From NCBI GenBank assembly GCA_033398695.1, contig CM065802.1, positions 145,562,096-145,626,095 on the forward strand: a DNA stretch of 64,000 nucleotides. The letters are read 5' to 3'. The notes below the pieces were generated by a model. That model saw only the letters and a program-made list of their open reading frames with translations. It was not told the DNA's origin and made no database searches. Origin of the DNA: Orobanche coerulescens. Lineage: Eukaryota > Streptophyta > Magnoliopsida > Lamiales > Orobanchaceae. The position numbers and the translations under genes were made by a program. This document shows, piece by piece, positions 10,101-19,829 of this stretch (its first letter is position 1; each line of letters opens with the position of its first letter).

Positions 10101-10825
10101 GAACTCCGAGAGTTATTATCAGTGATGGCGGATCTCATTTCTGCAATCACCAGGTTAAGGCTCTATTGACCAAATTCGGAGTAAAACACTGTTTCGCTAC
10201 CTCTTATCACCCACAAACCAGTGGACAAGTCGAGGTTTCCAATCGTGAACTGAAACATATACTTGAGATGACAGTAGACTCATCTCGGAAAGATTGGTCG
10301 AAAAAGCTGGATGATGCGCTCTGGGCTTACAGAACAGCTTATAAGACACCGATAGGCATGTCTCCATTTCGTCTGATTTTTGGAAAAGCCTGTCACCTGC
10401 CAGTAGAACTTGAACATCGAGCCTTTTGGGCTATAAAAAAATTAAACTTTGACGAACAGTTGGCTGGAAAGAAAAGGTTGTTGCAGTTAAATGAGTTGGA
10501 TGAAATCCGACTCGACTCATATGAAAATGCCAAAATCTACAAAGAAAAAACAAAAAGATGGCATGACAGCAAAATTCTAAGAAGAGATTTTAAAACAGGA
10601 GACCAAGTTCTGCTTTTTAATGCACGACTGCGTCTGTTTACGGGAAAGCTGCGATCACGATGGACGGGCCCTTACACAATCAAAGAGGTGTTTTCTCATG
10701 GAGCTGTGGAGATTTATAATACAACCGACGGGAGTTTCAAAGTAAATGGCCAACGGTTAAATCCATATCTGGGAGGAGAATTCTCGACAGCAAAGTCAAT
10801 CATAATGCTGGAAATACCTAATTAA
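7142..10825 (+). pseudogene. pol: Athila pol, copy A (protease, RT, RNase H, integrase), broken
   Basis: It starts inside the gag-protease junction because of the SIRE-like insertion. Protease shows LCDLGASINLMP and PIILGRPFLATG (about 7310-7580). RT shows WRMCIDYRKLNK (about 8350) and FMDDFSVFGD (about 8660). RNase H shows YDASDYSVGAVLG (about 9100) and YTTTEKEILAVVYA. Integrase keeps an HHCC finger (9720-9870), the acidic residues in WGIDFMGP and ISDGGSHF, and the Glu in [10 protein letters not shown]. Breaks relative to copy B: a one-base loss near 8498 giving an immediate stop, a stop at 9305-9307 in the RNase H TDH region, and a TGA at 9668 where copy B has CGA. The Asp-Leu-Gly-Ala protease site is normal for Athila. 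Not functional as read. Confidence 0.9.
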
Positions 10826-11080
10826 TCTGACGAGAAGTCAAGCTAAGGACGTTAAACAAAGCGCTTATTGGGAGGCAACCCAATCTCTATTATTTCGCAA
10901 AATAAGTTTGGGGGTAACATGGAAAGATTCAACAACAAGAGCAAGGATCATATCATTCATAAATCCAGAGAGTGTTTCTTTCATTATCCTCACACATATA
11001 ATAATTATAATTTTCTAAAAAACCATATTAAAAATTTTAAAAAACTAAAAAAAAAATTATATATATATAGTTAATAATAA
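10826..11080 (+). other. Athila post-pol spacer, copy A
   Basis: No gene. It holds the short inverted sequence TTGGGAGGCAACCCAA (about 10868-10883), which sits just after pol in many Athila elements as I recall, then AT-rich DNA. Confidence 0.5.
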
Positions 11081-11308
11081 TACGGCCGTAAGTTATAAAG
11101 TCTCACAGCCGTATGTTGTTCTAATAAAATTTTACCGAAAGCACCTTACGGCCGTAACTCCTACATGTTACGGCCGTATCTTAAAACAAGGTCCAAAAAA
11201 CGAATGCATCATACGGCCGTAAGTCTGGAAAGATACGGCCGTAACTAAAATTCCTGTTAGAAAAACGAATGCATCATACGGCCGTAACTTGGGTATGTTA
11301 CGGCCGTA
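11081..11308. repeat. TACGGCCGTA palindrome array, Athila copy A
   Basis: Perfect copies of the palindrome are at 11081, 11147, 11169, 11212, 11234, 11277 and 11299, with a degenerate one near 11104. They form pairs 22-23 bp apart, and the pairs recur every 65-66 bp, together with a shared AACGAATGCATCA segment. It lies between pol and the intron of the accessory ORF. Confidence 0.9.
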
Positions 11309-11822
11309 ACTATACATCTGTATTAAAAAAAACGGACTCGGCATCACATTCACAAACCAGACGAGACACCAAGCGACCAGCAGTGCGAAAAAAAATTTCC
11401 CCCTCTCAATCCCTACATTCTAAAACTAAAATTCCTCAATACAATTCATTATCTTATCAACATTAACACAAAAATCATCAAGTTTTCTTTCAATCCTTGT
11501 TTCAGTTTATATATTTTTGAGTTTTAGTTTTTAGTTTTTCACTTCATATTTATTTTTCGATTCTTATTTCCGTATGATTCATTGATTAAATCATGTTTAG
11601 TTGTTAGTATTGTCGATATTTGTGTGGTAATTCGATTCATTGATTTGTGGTGACTTTGTGGATTTGAGTTTGAATGAAAAAACTTGTTAAAAAACTATGA
11701 ACTCAAGGTATCCGACGAAATGCCACAACGAAAATCTTTGAATTTTTTTATGTTTTTATTGATTTTGCTTGATGATTATAGTCGTGTGATGAAAAGGAAT
11801 TTGATTTTGTTTAATTTCAGGG
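11309..11822 (+). other. Leader and putative intron of Athila accessory ORF, copy A
   Basis: AT-rich with T-rich runs, ending in TTAATTTCAG immediately before the ATG at 11823. This looks like a 3' splice site, which fits expression of the ORF from a spliced RNA. Copy B lacks about 75-80 bp of it (around 11570-11650). No coding sequence is seen. Confidence 0.45.
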
Positions 11823-12905
11823 ATGGCACTGAAGAAATCATCAAAAGGAAAAGAAAAGGTCGGTTCGTCATCTCAAGGACCGGCACCACCGCAAAGAAAT
11901 CAAAACACAAAGTGCATTAAGGAAAGATTGTTCAATCTTGATAATTTCATTGGCGATTTGGATAGAGACACTATCACTAGCCCGTTCATCCAAAAATTTA
12001 TAGACAACAGCTGGGAAAAATTCGTTTCCGATCTCCTAAATGGTAACCCGACCTTGACCCTAAACTTTTACAATTCTTTCAACAAGTCCATTGGGCAGGT
12101 AGGGTCGCCTACTTATCATCAGACGACTGTGAATGGGAAATCGATTAATTTTTCACCAGATGTCATTAACAAGTATTTGGGATTTAAGTGTACTAACGCG
12201 GTTGACATTTCTATCTTACCTAATGAAGAGGTGCCGGATGATAGGGTTTTACGCTGGCGTTAGTGAGCGAGCTGCATGACAGTATTGGGATGATCAAACC
12301 CCGATACAACCAGGCGGACCTAATGGATGATGCTTGGTACTTATGGATGTGGGCAGCCGGGAGTATTTACCCGACCTCGACTCTGACGACGGTTTCCATT
12401 GGCCACCTGCGAGGTTTATTTGCTATCTACCGAGGGGTAAAAATGGATTTGGGTACTCACATTTATACTACTATTTGTCACTATGCCGGCATGGTCCCGA
12501 CTAGGCAGAAGATGCCATACCCCTGCCTTATCACCGGTATTTGCAGGAGCCAGAGAGTAAAAATTTCGGCGGGGGGGTGATATATAAACACATGGGGATC
12601 GACTGAACGGCCGGAGTAGTATTTTTCAAAGTACTCAGTTGAGGAGCAAACGGGCACGTTTGGAACCCGAAGAGGATAGTAGCCACGAGGAGGAATATGA
12701 GGCCGAAGAGGATGGCGGAGATGACTTGATACCTTTTGAGGCGAATATGCTTGAAAGAGTTCGGGGATTAGAAACATCCCAGGCTGAAATTTTGAGAAAT
12801 CAGAATGAAATAATAGACCGACAATTAGAAATGGAGAAGTGCTTTGAAAAGCTTTTCCGTTTTCTAAACATCCCTGACGACACACCTGGAGGATCAAAAA
12901 GCTAA
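11823..12905 (+). pseudogene. Athila accessory ORF, copy A (frameshifted)
   Basis: It begins MALKKSSKGKEKV, a very basic N-terminus, followed by a domain with LTLNFYNSFNKS, a GKSINFSPDVINKYLG stretch and TRQKMPYPCLITGI. The pattern matches the plant-transposon protein family seen in the SIRE-like array. One G is missing near 12255 relative to copy B, which ends the first frame at 12263 and moves the rest to another frame (to 12580). A third open stretch (12639-12905) is acidic and then heptad-like (ETSQAEILRNQNEIIDRQLE), a probable coiled-coil tail in yet another frame. It has sometimes been called env-like by position only. I see no signal peptide or membrane span. Confidence 0.7.
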
Positions 12906-14225
12906 AATTTCAGGGAGTTTTCTGTTTTCTCACTTGCTTTTAAATTCTAAAAAAAACTCGAGACAGTTTTACTTTCAAGTTTGGGGGTGTTTTCATACTT
13001 ATGTGTTTATTTTGTTGGTTATTTAATTATGATGTTTTGATTATGATTGTGGTTTGTTTTGATTATTGTAGTGTGTGGTGTGTTTTTATTATTTGGCATT
13101 GATTTTTTTTAAATAGGTTTAGTGTATATATATTTCTAGATATATATATATATAGTATTTTGATTTGTGAAATTTCTAAATCTGGCCAGAACACCAATAA
13201 ATTAGTTATATACAAGCTTCTAAAATCATTTTAACCGGTAAAAAAATTGTATATTCCAAAAATTTTTGAGCCTTAATCTCTCTTTCCAAGCCTTGTAATT
13301 ATAATATAAAATCGAGTCATTCGTTACCTTGAGAAAAGAAGAATCAATCGGTTGATGAAAAATAGAACTGAAATTTACTTAATTTGTGGAGTTTTTGATT
13401 TTTCATGCTTAAACTAAGAAATGATTTTCTGTAAAAATTCTAACCCCTAAAAAAAGGAGTCATTGGTGAAAAGAGCTACACGTTAGCAAATAACGGTGTG
13501 AAAGCTATCACCTAAAAAAAAATGACGAAAAGGAGAAGTGTTGAGCAGCAACAGCTGCCTAATTTTAGGGGTCTTAAATTTTGCGAAAAATAAAGGACTA
13601 ACCATTGTTGGTGCGTAGCTGCCGTCTCAGAAAAATTGGTGAAAAGAGCTACACGTTAGAAAATAACGGTGTGAAAGCTATCACCTTTTAAAAAAAATGA
13701 GATAGAAATTATGTTAGTGAAAAGAGCTATACGTTAGCAAATAACGGTGTGAAAGCTATCACTAAGGGATGTAGTTTATGAGCAGATTTGAATTAATTAG
13801 CGGCTGAATTTCAATACACTCAATTTCGTGAAAAATCACAATATTTGATGACACCAATGAAATTCTTCTTCATATTGAGTCGAAAAATAAACGAGTGATC
13901 GAGAGCAACCATTAAAGGGAGTCGTGTGTATCACGAGTGGGAAAGAAATAATCAGCCCTTTGGGGGGAAAACCTTGAATTTGGAATTACAAAATAAAAAT
14001 TGTGTTTTAACTTCAAAATCATTAGTAGATTTATTTTGAATCTTGATTCATTTCTATCTACTATATAAAGCTGGTTGTTGTGTATTAATGGCATTTTGAT
14101 CTCCCTTTCTCTTTATATATAATTATTTTAATTTATGTGTGTATTAATTTTTCTTATTTTTATTTTTGGAGCATGAATAATAAAGAGTCTTGCTCGGGAC
14201 TAGCAAGAATTCAAGTTTGTGGGTG
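12906..14225 (+). other. Athila 3' untranslated spacer, copy A
   Basis: About 1.3 kb of AT-rich non-coding DNA. It includes a (TA)n run near 13138-13153, three hairpin repeats (13465-13764), and a purine-poor end just before the LTR, with CAAGTTTGTGGGTG as the likely plus-strand primer region. Confidence 0.6.
13465..13764 (+). repeat. Three imperfect hairpin repeats, Athila copy A
   Basis: Units lie at 13465-13512, 13638-13685 and 13715-13764. Each begins GGTGAAAAGAGCTACACGTTA or a variant and ends TAACGGTGTGAAAGCTATCACC or a variant, so the ends can pair. In the third unit both outer arms change together (AGTGA with TCACT instead of GGTGA with TCACC), which supports a folded RNA or cruciform. 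Confidence 0.65.
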
Positions 14226-14603
14226 TGATAAGTGTCAGTTTTGTACACTTATCCATGGTTTGTATCGATAAAATTCACCCATAATTGAGCTAGTCTACTC
14301 GTTTTTTGCTTTTAATTAATTAGTTTTTAATAATTTTATTTTTATCAGATGATGATCGAATTAAATAACTGATTTACTCAAGAAATGACATGTTTATTAA
14401 ATATTCTCTTTGTTGAATTTTTATATATTCATGTTGTAGGGCTTTCCGAGACGAATTCGGCAGTCTTTCCGGATTCAAAATCATAGTTATATATCAAAAG
14501 TTATCATCCGAAGAAGATTTGGGGCAAAAACGCAAAGTCTGAGAAATTCTGGGCTGAAAACGTAACTCTCAAAGCAACCAAAGTGAACAAATTGACGGTT
14601 AGT

Positions 14604-14679
14604 TACGGCCGTAACTACAGAATGTTACGGCCATAAGTCATCCAAGTTACGGCCGTAACTCCTTAATGTTACGGCCGTA
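14604..14679. repeat. TTACGGCCGTAA palindromes in Athila LTR U3
   Basis: Copies start at 14604, 14625 (one mismatch), 14648 and 14670, giving steps of 21-23 bp. The word is the same as in the post-pol array. It sits about 130 bp upstream of the TATA box. Confidence 0.85.
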
Positions 14680-14808
14680 ACTCTTGACAGATTGTTATGA
14701 TTTGTCTAATTTTTTATACTTTTTGTGTATTATTGAGGGGATGGCTGGCATTGAGCCGATCTATTGTAATAATGCTGGAGTTTTGGAGCTATTAGATGAC
14801 TTTAGGTG

Positions 14809-14816
14809 TATAAATA
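14809..14816 (+). promoter_or_regulatory. TATA box of Athila LTR
   Basis: TATAAATA, with likely transcription start about 30 bp downstream near the ATCATTCATCATTCATC run. Confidence 0.65.
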
Positions 14817-15816
14817 GACCCCTTAGATCCTTCATCATTCATCATTCATCATATAATTTTTCACTTTTTGTAAGCTTTTCTTTTTGTGTGAAGAACACAC
14901 TTGTGTTCTTGAGTGATTTGCTTGAGTGTGGTATGGCATATGTTGTTCAGAGAGTTTATTGCTTCTTTCTCCTTTATCTACTAAGGGAGTAAGGATCAAT
15001 TCTTTCTCTTAATTCAACTAATAATGACCACCAAAGCTTGTATGATGTATAATAAACCCTTCATGGGCTAAGTTACCTTTAGTTGGGATTATAAACAAGG
15101 TTAGTCATGTTATTTATGTTTGTATAAAAGATCTATTGTGAATTACTTATTATTGTGTGTGATTTTCATTGTTTTAACAATCTTTATTTATTTGGCCAAT
15201 AAATGACGATATTTATGGTCTTCATATGTTTCGAAAGAAAATATGTTTGATTAGATCAAATGATCTTCACTCTAAGTTGTTCTAGGGGATAGAAATATAC
15301 CTCTAGACCTTAGATGATTCTTTGAGTTATTTTCATAAATCCTAATGCTATGTATTGAAGCCAATCAACATAGAAATATAGTGGATTGATTCAATATGTA
15401 AGGGGCGTTTTATAGTTCGAAAGAGAAACCGTCTTTTTAAAGAAAATCGAATCAACACAACATAATAAGTAAATTCATCTTATGATCTCCTATACATCTT
15501 CTATAACTAATGACGAACTAAGTTTGTAATCCCAACTATTTCATTTTATCGTTAATTAATCTATTATTATTGCTATCTTGTTATTTCCTTATAATATTAA
15601 AACTAATATTGCATTTTCTTTGCAATTATTAAACCAAACTTTTTAATTGTGTGTTTCACTTATCTTAGTATCTATAAAAATAGACTAATAGTGTATAATT
15701 CAAATTATAACCAAACTTTCTTGTGGGATCGATAAACCGGACTCAAAAAGTCCACTTTACTACTTGATACGATATCGTTCACTTGCGATAGTTACACTAA
15801 GAACGTGTCAAGTTTT

Positions 15817-15834
15817 TGGCGCCGTTGCCAGGGA
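15817..15834 (+). other. Primer binding site, tRNA-Asp type
   Basis: TGGCGCCGTTGCCAGGGA begins six bases after the LTR. It is complementary to the 3' end of plant tRNA-Asp with one mismatch, the usual Athila primer. This fixes the start of internal B. Confidence 0.85.
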
Positions 15835-15915
15835 AGTATAAGTGATATTTGAAAAATTACATTATTAACTATTGTTATAAATACAAGTTTTTCTTTATTG
15901 TAGATTCTCTTGTCT

Positions 15916-16083
15916 ATGCGAAGGACGTACAATCACGATTTAGTTTCACTAGATCCCGAGATCGAAGCCACATTCAGAAGAAGGCGAAGAGAACAAAAGA
16001 AAAACATTATTTCTTCACCATCAATGGCGGACGAACTAAATCCACGTCTCCCCCAAGGAAATGATAACGAAAGAATTCCTCCG
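15916..16083 (+). pseudogene. gag: Athila gag, copy B, N-terminal fragment (split by E2)
   Basis: The ATG at 15916 opens MRRTYNHDLVSLDPEIEATF followed by an arginine-rich run, typical of an Athila gag N-terminus. It runs 56 codons to the CTCCG target duplication and is then interrupted by 9.3 kb of E2. The frame resumes at 25416. Confidence 0.8.
16079..16083. repeat. Target-site duplication of E2, left
   Basis: CTCCG, repeated at 25411-25415 on the other side of E2. Confidence 0.9.
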
Positions 16084-16579
16084 TGTAATATCCGCGTTTT
16101 CTATCCTTGGTAATTTCTTTCTTTTGGTGCATTTTCGTTTCGGACAACTCGCCTGGCACTGTTTTGTAATTATGAACTTATTTTATTCTTGGAGTTTTCC
16201 GTTTAGACCGGGTCTTGATAATGTTTTTGTGTAATTTCATCTCGTGTTATATTCTGTCGCATGTGTATTCGTTTCTCGTTAAATTCGTTCGATTTCGTCG
16301 TTTTCTTACTTCCATGAGTTCGTATGCTTATGTAGAGCATGTTGCGAGTTTCGGATTGTTAATCCGACGTTGTGTCGTGACTTTTCGGTTGTTTGGGCCG
16401 TTTTTGTAATTTCCTAGAAGTTTAGGGAATTTGTCCCTTATTCGACTTTGGTTGTGTACCTCAGATCGTTTTGGGTTCCGTACTTCCATTTCGTGTTATT
16501 GTTGCCCAAATATCGATCCCTGTTGCTTTTATTCTCCTTCCGGATCATTTTTCGTCATTTTGAGACCCGAGGGGGGTGT

Positions 16580-16910
16580 GGGCCGCGGCACAAGAATTGT
16601 GAGCCGCGGCACACACATCGCCCAGTTGTTGCCTAAACAAACTGTACCGTGTGCCGCGGCACAAGGATTGTGCGCCGCGGCACACAAAGTCAAGCAGCCG
16701 CGGCACACTTGTCCGGCCGCGGCACACCCGTGACACTTGCCGGCCAAATCGATCAGCGTGCCGCTGGCACGATCCGGCAGTTGCCGCGGCACATGCCGAG
16801 TCCGAGCCGCGGCACACTTCGATGAGCCGCGGCACAACGAGCGGTCACCACCACCGGGGCAATTTTGGCTCAGGCGCGGCACGCTTTAGCCGAGCCGCGG
16901 CACACGGCGC
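16580..16910. repeat. GTGCCGCGGCAC palindrome array, E2 5' LTR
   Basis: The GCCGCGGC core is at 16582, 16603, 16653, 16674, 16697, 16716 and further on to about 16900. Adjacent steps are 19-23 bp. The full 12-bp palindrome is at 16651-16662. The array ends a few bases before the TATA-like sequence. Its codon-like openness on both strands yields spurious Pro/Arg/Cys-rich ORFs. Confidence 0.85.
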
Positions 16911-17556
16911 GGTCAGCGCTATATCTGCTTCTTATTCAGCGAGAATCGCCCATTTCCTCCCCCTTCTTCAACCGTGCGAGAGAGAGAGAGTCTTGAGAGG
17001 GAGAGTTCCTCCATACACCACTTATTGTGTAGATTTCTTCCTCTCATTTCGGTCGGGTGGCTCGGATTGCGGATCTAACACGTGGTTTTCGGATTTGAGT
17101 GCTTGATTCTTCAAGAGGTAAGAATTCCTTTAACCCTAGTATGATTTTGGGGAGGGTTTGGTGGTGATTTTGTGTTCTAATCCGAATTAGCCGATGTTGT
17201 TGTTAGAATTGTTAGTATACTCGTGACCCTTGGTTTTCTTGTTTTTGGTTGGGATGAAATCCCGTTGTTATACCATTGACCGATTTCATTTCCTTTTGCA
17301 CTCTTGGTGTCCGACGAATTGTCCCAACGGGTAGAATTAGGATTAATTCTTACCTTTCCGCATTATTGAGACTTGTGTATACCGTTATTGTGTTAGGATT
17401 GGATTTGGGAGGATTGTTCGGACCGAAACCTATCCCGTCGTCGTTTCCTTCGTTTCGTTTCATTCAAGGCAAGTACATGCATTACATTTCATTATGTATA
17501 TTGTGATTTACGAAATGAATGATGAATGGTGAATTTTTGGGTGCGTGAGATGTGTT

Positions 17557-17779
17557 CCTTCCACCCGGAGTGTCCGACGGGATGTCCGGGGTCGATACTA
17601 AGGGGTACGGCCGCGGAAGGGAACATGTGTGCGTGTGTGATTGAACTTCCACCCGGAGTGTCCGACGGGATGTCTGGGGGTCGATACTAAGGGGTACGGC
17701 CGCGGAAGTGGTATCCCACTCGGAGTGTTCGACGGGATGTCTGGGGGTCGCTACTAAGGGGTACGGCCACGGGATACCA
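17557..17779 (+). repeat. Three-copy TCCGACGGGATG module, E2 5' LTR
   Basis: About 62-bp units at 17557-17619, 17646-17708 and 17712-17779. Each has CCACCCGGAGTG, TCCGACGGGATG and GGGGTCGATACTAAGGGG, then a GGTACGGCC tail. Related units occur at the same relative place in the LTRs of E3, E4 and E5. Confidence 0.8.
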
Positions 17780-18346
17780 GTTGTGATTTTGTGATATCGT
17801 GATGATTGGAAATTGATGTGATTGCCAATGTAGTATTCCGGAATATATATATGTGGCAAATGACTTATGTTGAGATGATTGTGTAAAACCGCATTTTTGT
17901 ATATAATGTGGTGTAATTGTGTACTTGCACTAGCTATTCGAATGCTAACCCCTTAAATGGGGGAAATGCGTCTTATGCATTTCAGGTACCGGGAGAGCTG
18001 AGGAGCAGGCACGGGGCACGCACGCGAAGGACGGGATGGCTTGATGATAGTGGCTCGAGTCTGTTTTGTTTATTTCTATGTTTGGATATTGCATATGTCG
18101 AGTATTGGAATTAAACTGTTTATTCTTGAACTTGGTTTAAGTCCCCTGCGTGGGCATCGAATTGATATTTACATTATGTTTTATGTATTCCGTTGAAATG
18201 ATTTGGCCGAGGCCACGGCCCTATTTACTTTTGAGTGCATCTTTTGGGGTTTTCATCGTGGTTATGTGTCATGTGTTAGCCTGGTAGACCTCAAGAGGGT
18301 TCTACGGCGTGTAATGTCCCCTTTGTGAATTGGGGTGTTACATTTA

Positions 18347-18358
18347 TGGTATCAGAGC
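18347..18358 (+). other. Primer binding site, tRNA-iMet type, E2
   Basis: TGGTATCAGAGC four bases after the LTR, complementary to initiator tRNA-Met. Confidence 0.9.
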
Positions 18359-18602
18359 CTTAGGTTTTGAATACCTAGGCTGTCGGTGAATTTTGGGTCT
18401 GTCAGTTGCGTCATTAGAGTCAGTCATTGAGCCTAATATCATCATGCTACCGTCTTTTCGTGTGACCCGTGGCTGTAAGTCTCCTTGAACTCTTATATCT
18501 CTGTAATTCGTTTTCTTGCGCTGTTCGGAATCGTGACTTGTGTTACCAACTTTGTGAATTGTGAATCTTTCTTATCTTGTCCTTTTCTTATTTTCCTTCA
18601 TT

Positions 18603-19660
18603 ATGTTGAGAGGTCGTGGTAGACCGGCTAGGGGACGCGGCCGAGGCCGTGGTCGGGGTGCTGATAATGAGGAGGACTCACTTTCTCAGTCCTCTGCGGA
18701 CTCAGCCTCTCACTCAGTGCCGTCGGGTAATAATGCCGATGCTGGCTACCGCTGCATTTCAGCCAGCTGGTAGCCCAACTTACTCGAGATAGCCTGGGGT
18801 GGACGCTTAATCCGCCCCGACACAGTAAGAGGAGGCTAGTAAGTGGCTTCAGACGGTGACTAAGATGCACCCTCCTCGTTTCTCCGGATCCTCTGACTCC
18901 CTCGGTTGGGAGAATTGGCTCTTTCAGTTGTCCAGGACCTTCGATGCCGTAGCTTGTCCTGAAGACAGGAGGGTACATATTGCCCAGTACCTCCTGGATA
19001 AGGAAGCTGCGGAATGGTGGGAGGCCGTTGTGCCCAGAGACCGTCGAGCTACTTGGGAGGAATTCAAGGCTGCTATGGAAGCAGAGTATTGTCCGCCGCC
19101 AGTCAAGGAGCGCAGAATTGTGGAGTTCTTCACCGCTACACCTCAGGACGTGCCTATTTCTCAGGCCATCATTACTTACAATCGCGGTTGGGTTTCGTGA
19201 GAGATCGTGAGGTCGGAGGCCGATAAAACTTACTTCAATATGCGCATGAAGCCGCATATTAGGCAGAGTATGGCACCGCTCATGTGTGCCACTTTGAAAG
19301 AATACCGTGATCGCGCCTAGCGATCGAGATGGCGGTTCCTAATCGAGTCGGTTTGAAGCTAAGAAGCGAAGACTACCGGTGGATTCTCGACCGGAAGGGT
19401 GGTCGCCGAGGTCTCGCTCTGCTCCCACACCGGGAAGAGGCCGTTCCATCAGCCGGTGGATCTCGTGGTAACCGCTCGGGCCACGTCGCTCGGTGCCGTG
19501 GTTTGTTTTAATCGCAACCAATATGAGCATTTGATGAAGGATTGTCCTTTTCCCCGTTGCTTGCTTCACTTGCGGGCAGACTGCATCGGCGGCTCATTGT
19601 GAGAGAGCCACCAGGGTCGCTAGAGTTCCGACTACCACTACCGATCCGAGGATCATAATA
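18603..19660 (+). pseudogene. gag: E2 gag, broken
   Basis: The ATG at 18603 begins MLRGRGRPARGRGRGRGRG, the Arg-Gly start shared with E3 and E4 gag. A later frame (18856-19200) carries the gag core with HPPRFSGSSDSLGWENW, EWWEAVVPRDR and AAMEAEYCPPPVKE. The zinc-knuckle region near 19500-19600 is in pieces. Several frameshifts separate these parts. Compared with E3, bases are missing rather than substituted. Confidence 0.75.
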
Positions 19661-19829
19661 CTCCGGCTACTCAGGTTCCGCAGGTTCGGGTCGCGGTAGA
19701 GGTCGGGGACAGCCGGATCGCCGCAGCCTCGAGCTCGGGTTGATCCACCCCCGACCGTATCGGATGAGGCGCACAGAGGAGGCAGACATTCGGTGAAGGC
19801 CAGTACCACTCAGATCCTTACTCATCCAG

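Larger units (their letters stand above)
14226..15810 (+). repeat. Athila LTR (shared, middle of chain)
   Basis: It starts TGATAAGTGTCAG and ends AACGTGTCA, 1585 bp, matching 33901-35485 over its whole length. It serves as 3' LTR of internal A and 5' LTR of internal B, since a primer site follows at 15817. It contains palindromes at 14604-14679 and a TATA box at 14809. The first 27 bases form an inverted repeat (GATAAGTGT / ACACTTATC). Confidence 0.9.
16084..18342 (+). repeat. E2 5' LTR
   Basis: 2259 bp. Contents in order: U3 with the GCCGCGGCAC array (16580-16910), weak TATA-like GCTATATCTG near 16917, leader, three copies of a TCCGACGGGATG module (17557-17779), a CCCCTTAAATGGGGG hairpin (17948-17962), and the LTR end. 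Long stretches (for example 17109-17420) appear identical to the 3' LTR, whereas the GC-rich array differs by many small indels. Confidence 0.9.

Noticed and set aside
12481..12897. 138-codon ORF on the minus strand opposite the Athila accessory ORF
   Set aside because: Antisense shadow of the accessory ORF; the plus-strand frame carries the recognisable domain.
11823..12905. Calling the Athila accessory ORF an envelope gene
   Set aside because: No signal peptide, no transmembrane segment, and its domain resembles the plant-transposon protein family. Position after pol is the only argument for env.
14684..14992. 102-codon ORF in the Athila LTR leader (copy at 34360-34668)
   Set aside because: It spans the TATA box and leader, has no ATG-based conserved frame support, and is open in both copies only because the LTRs are nearly identical.
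16529..16882. Overlapping Pro/Arg/Cys-rich ORFs on both strands of the E2 LTR
   Set aside because: They arise because the GCCGCGGCAC repeats contain no stop codons in several frames. No domain and no conserved frame between the two LTRs.
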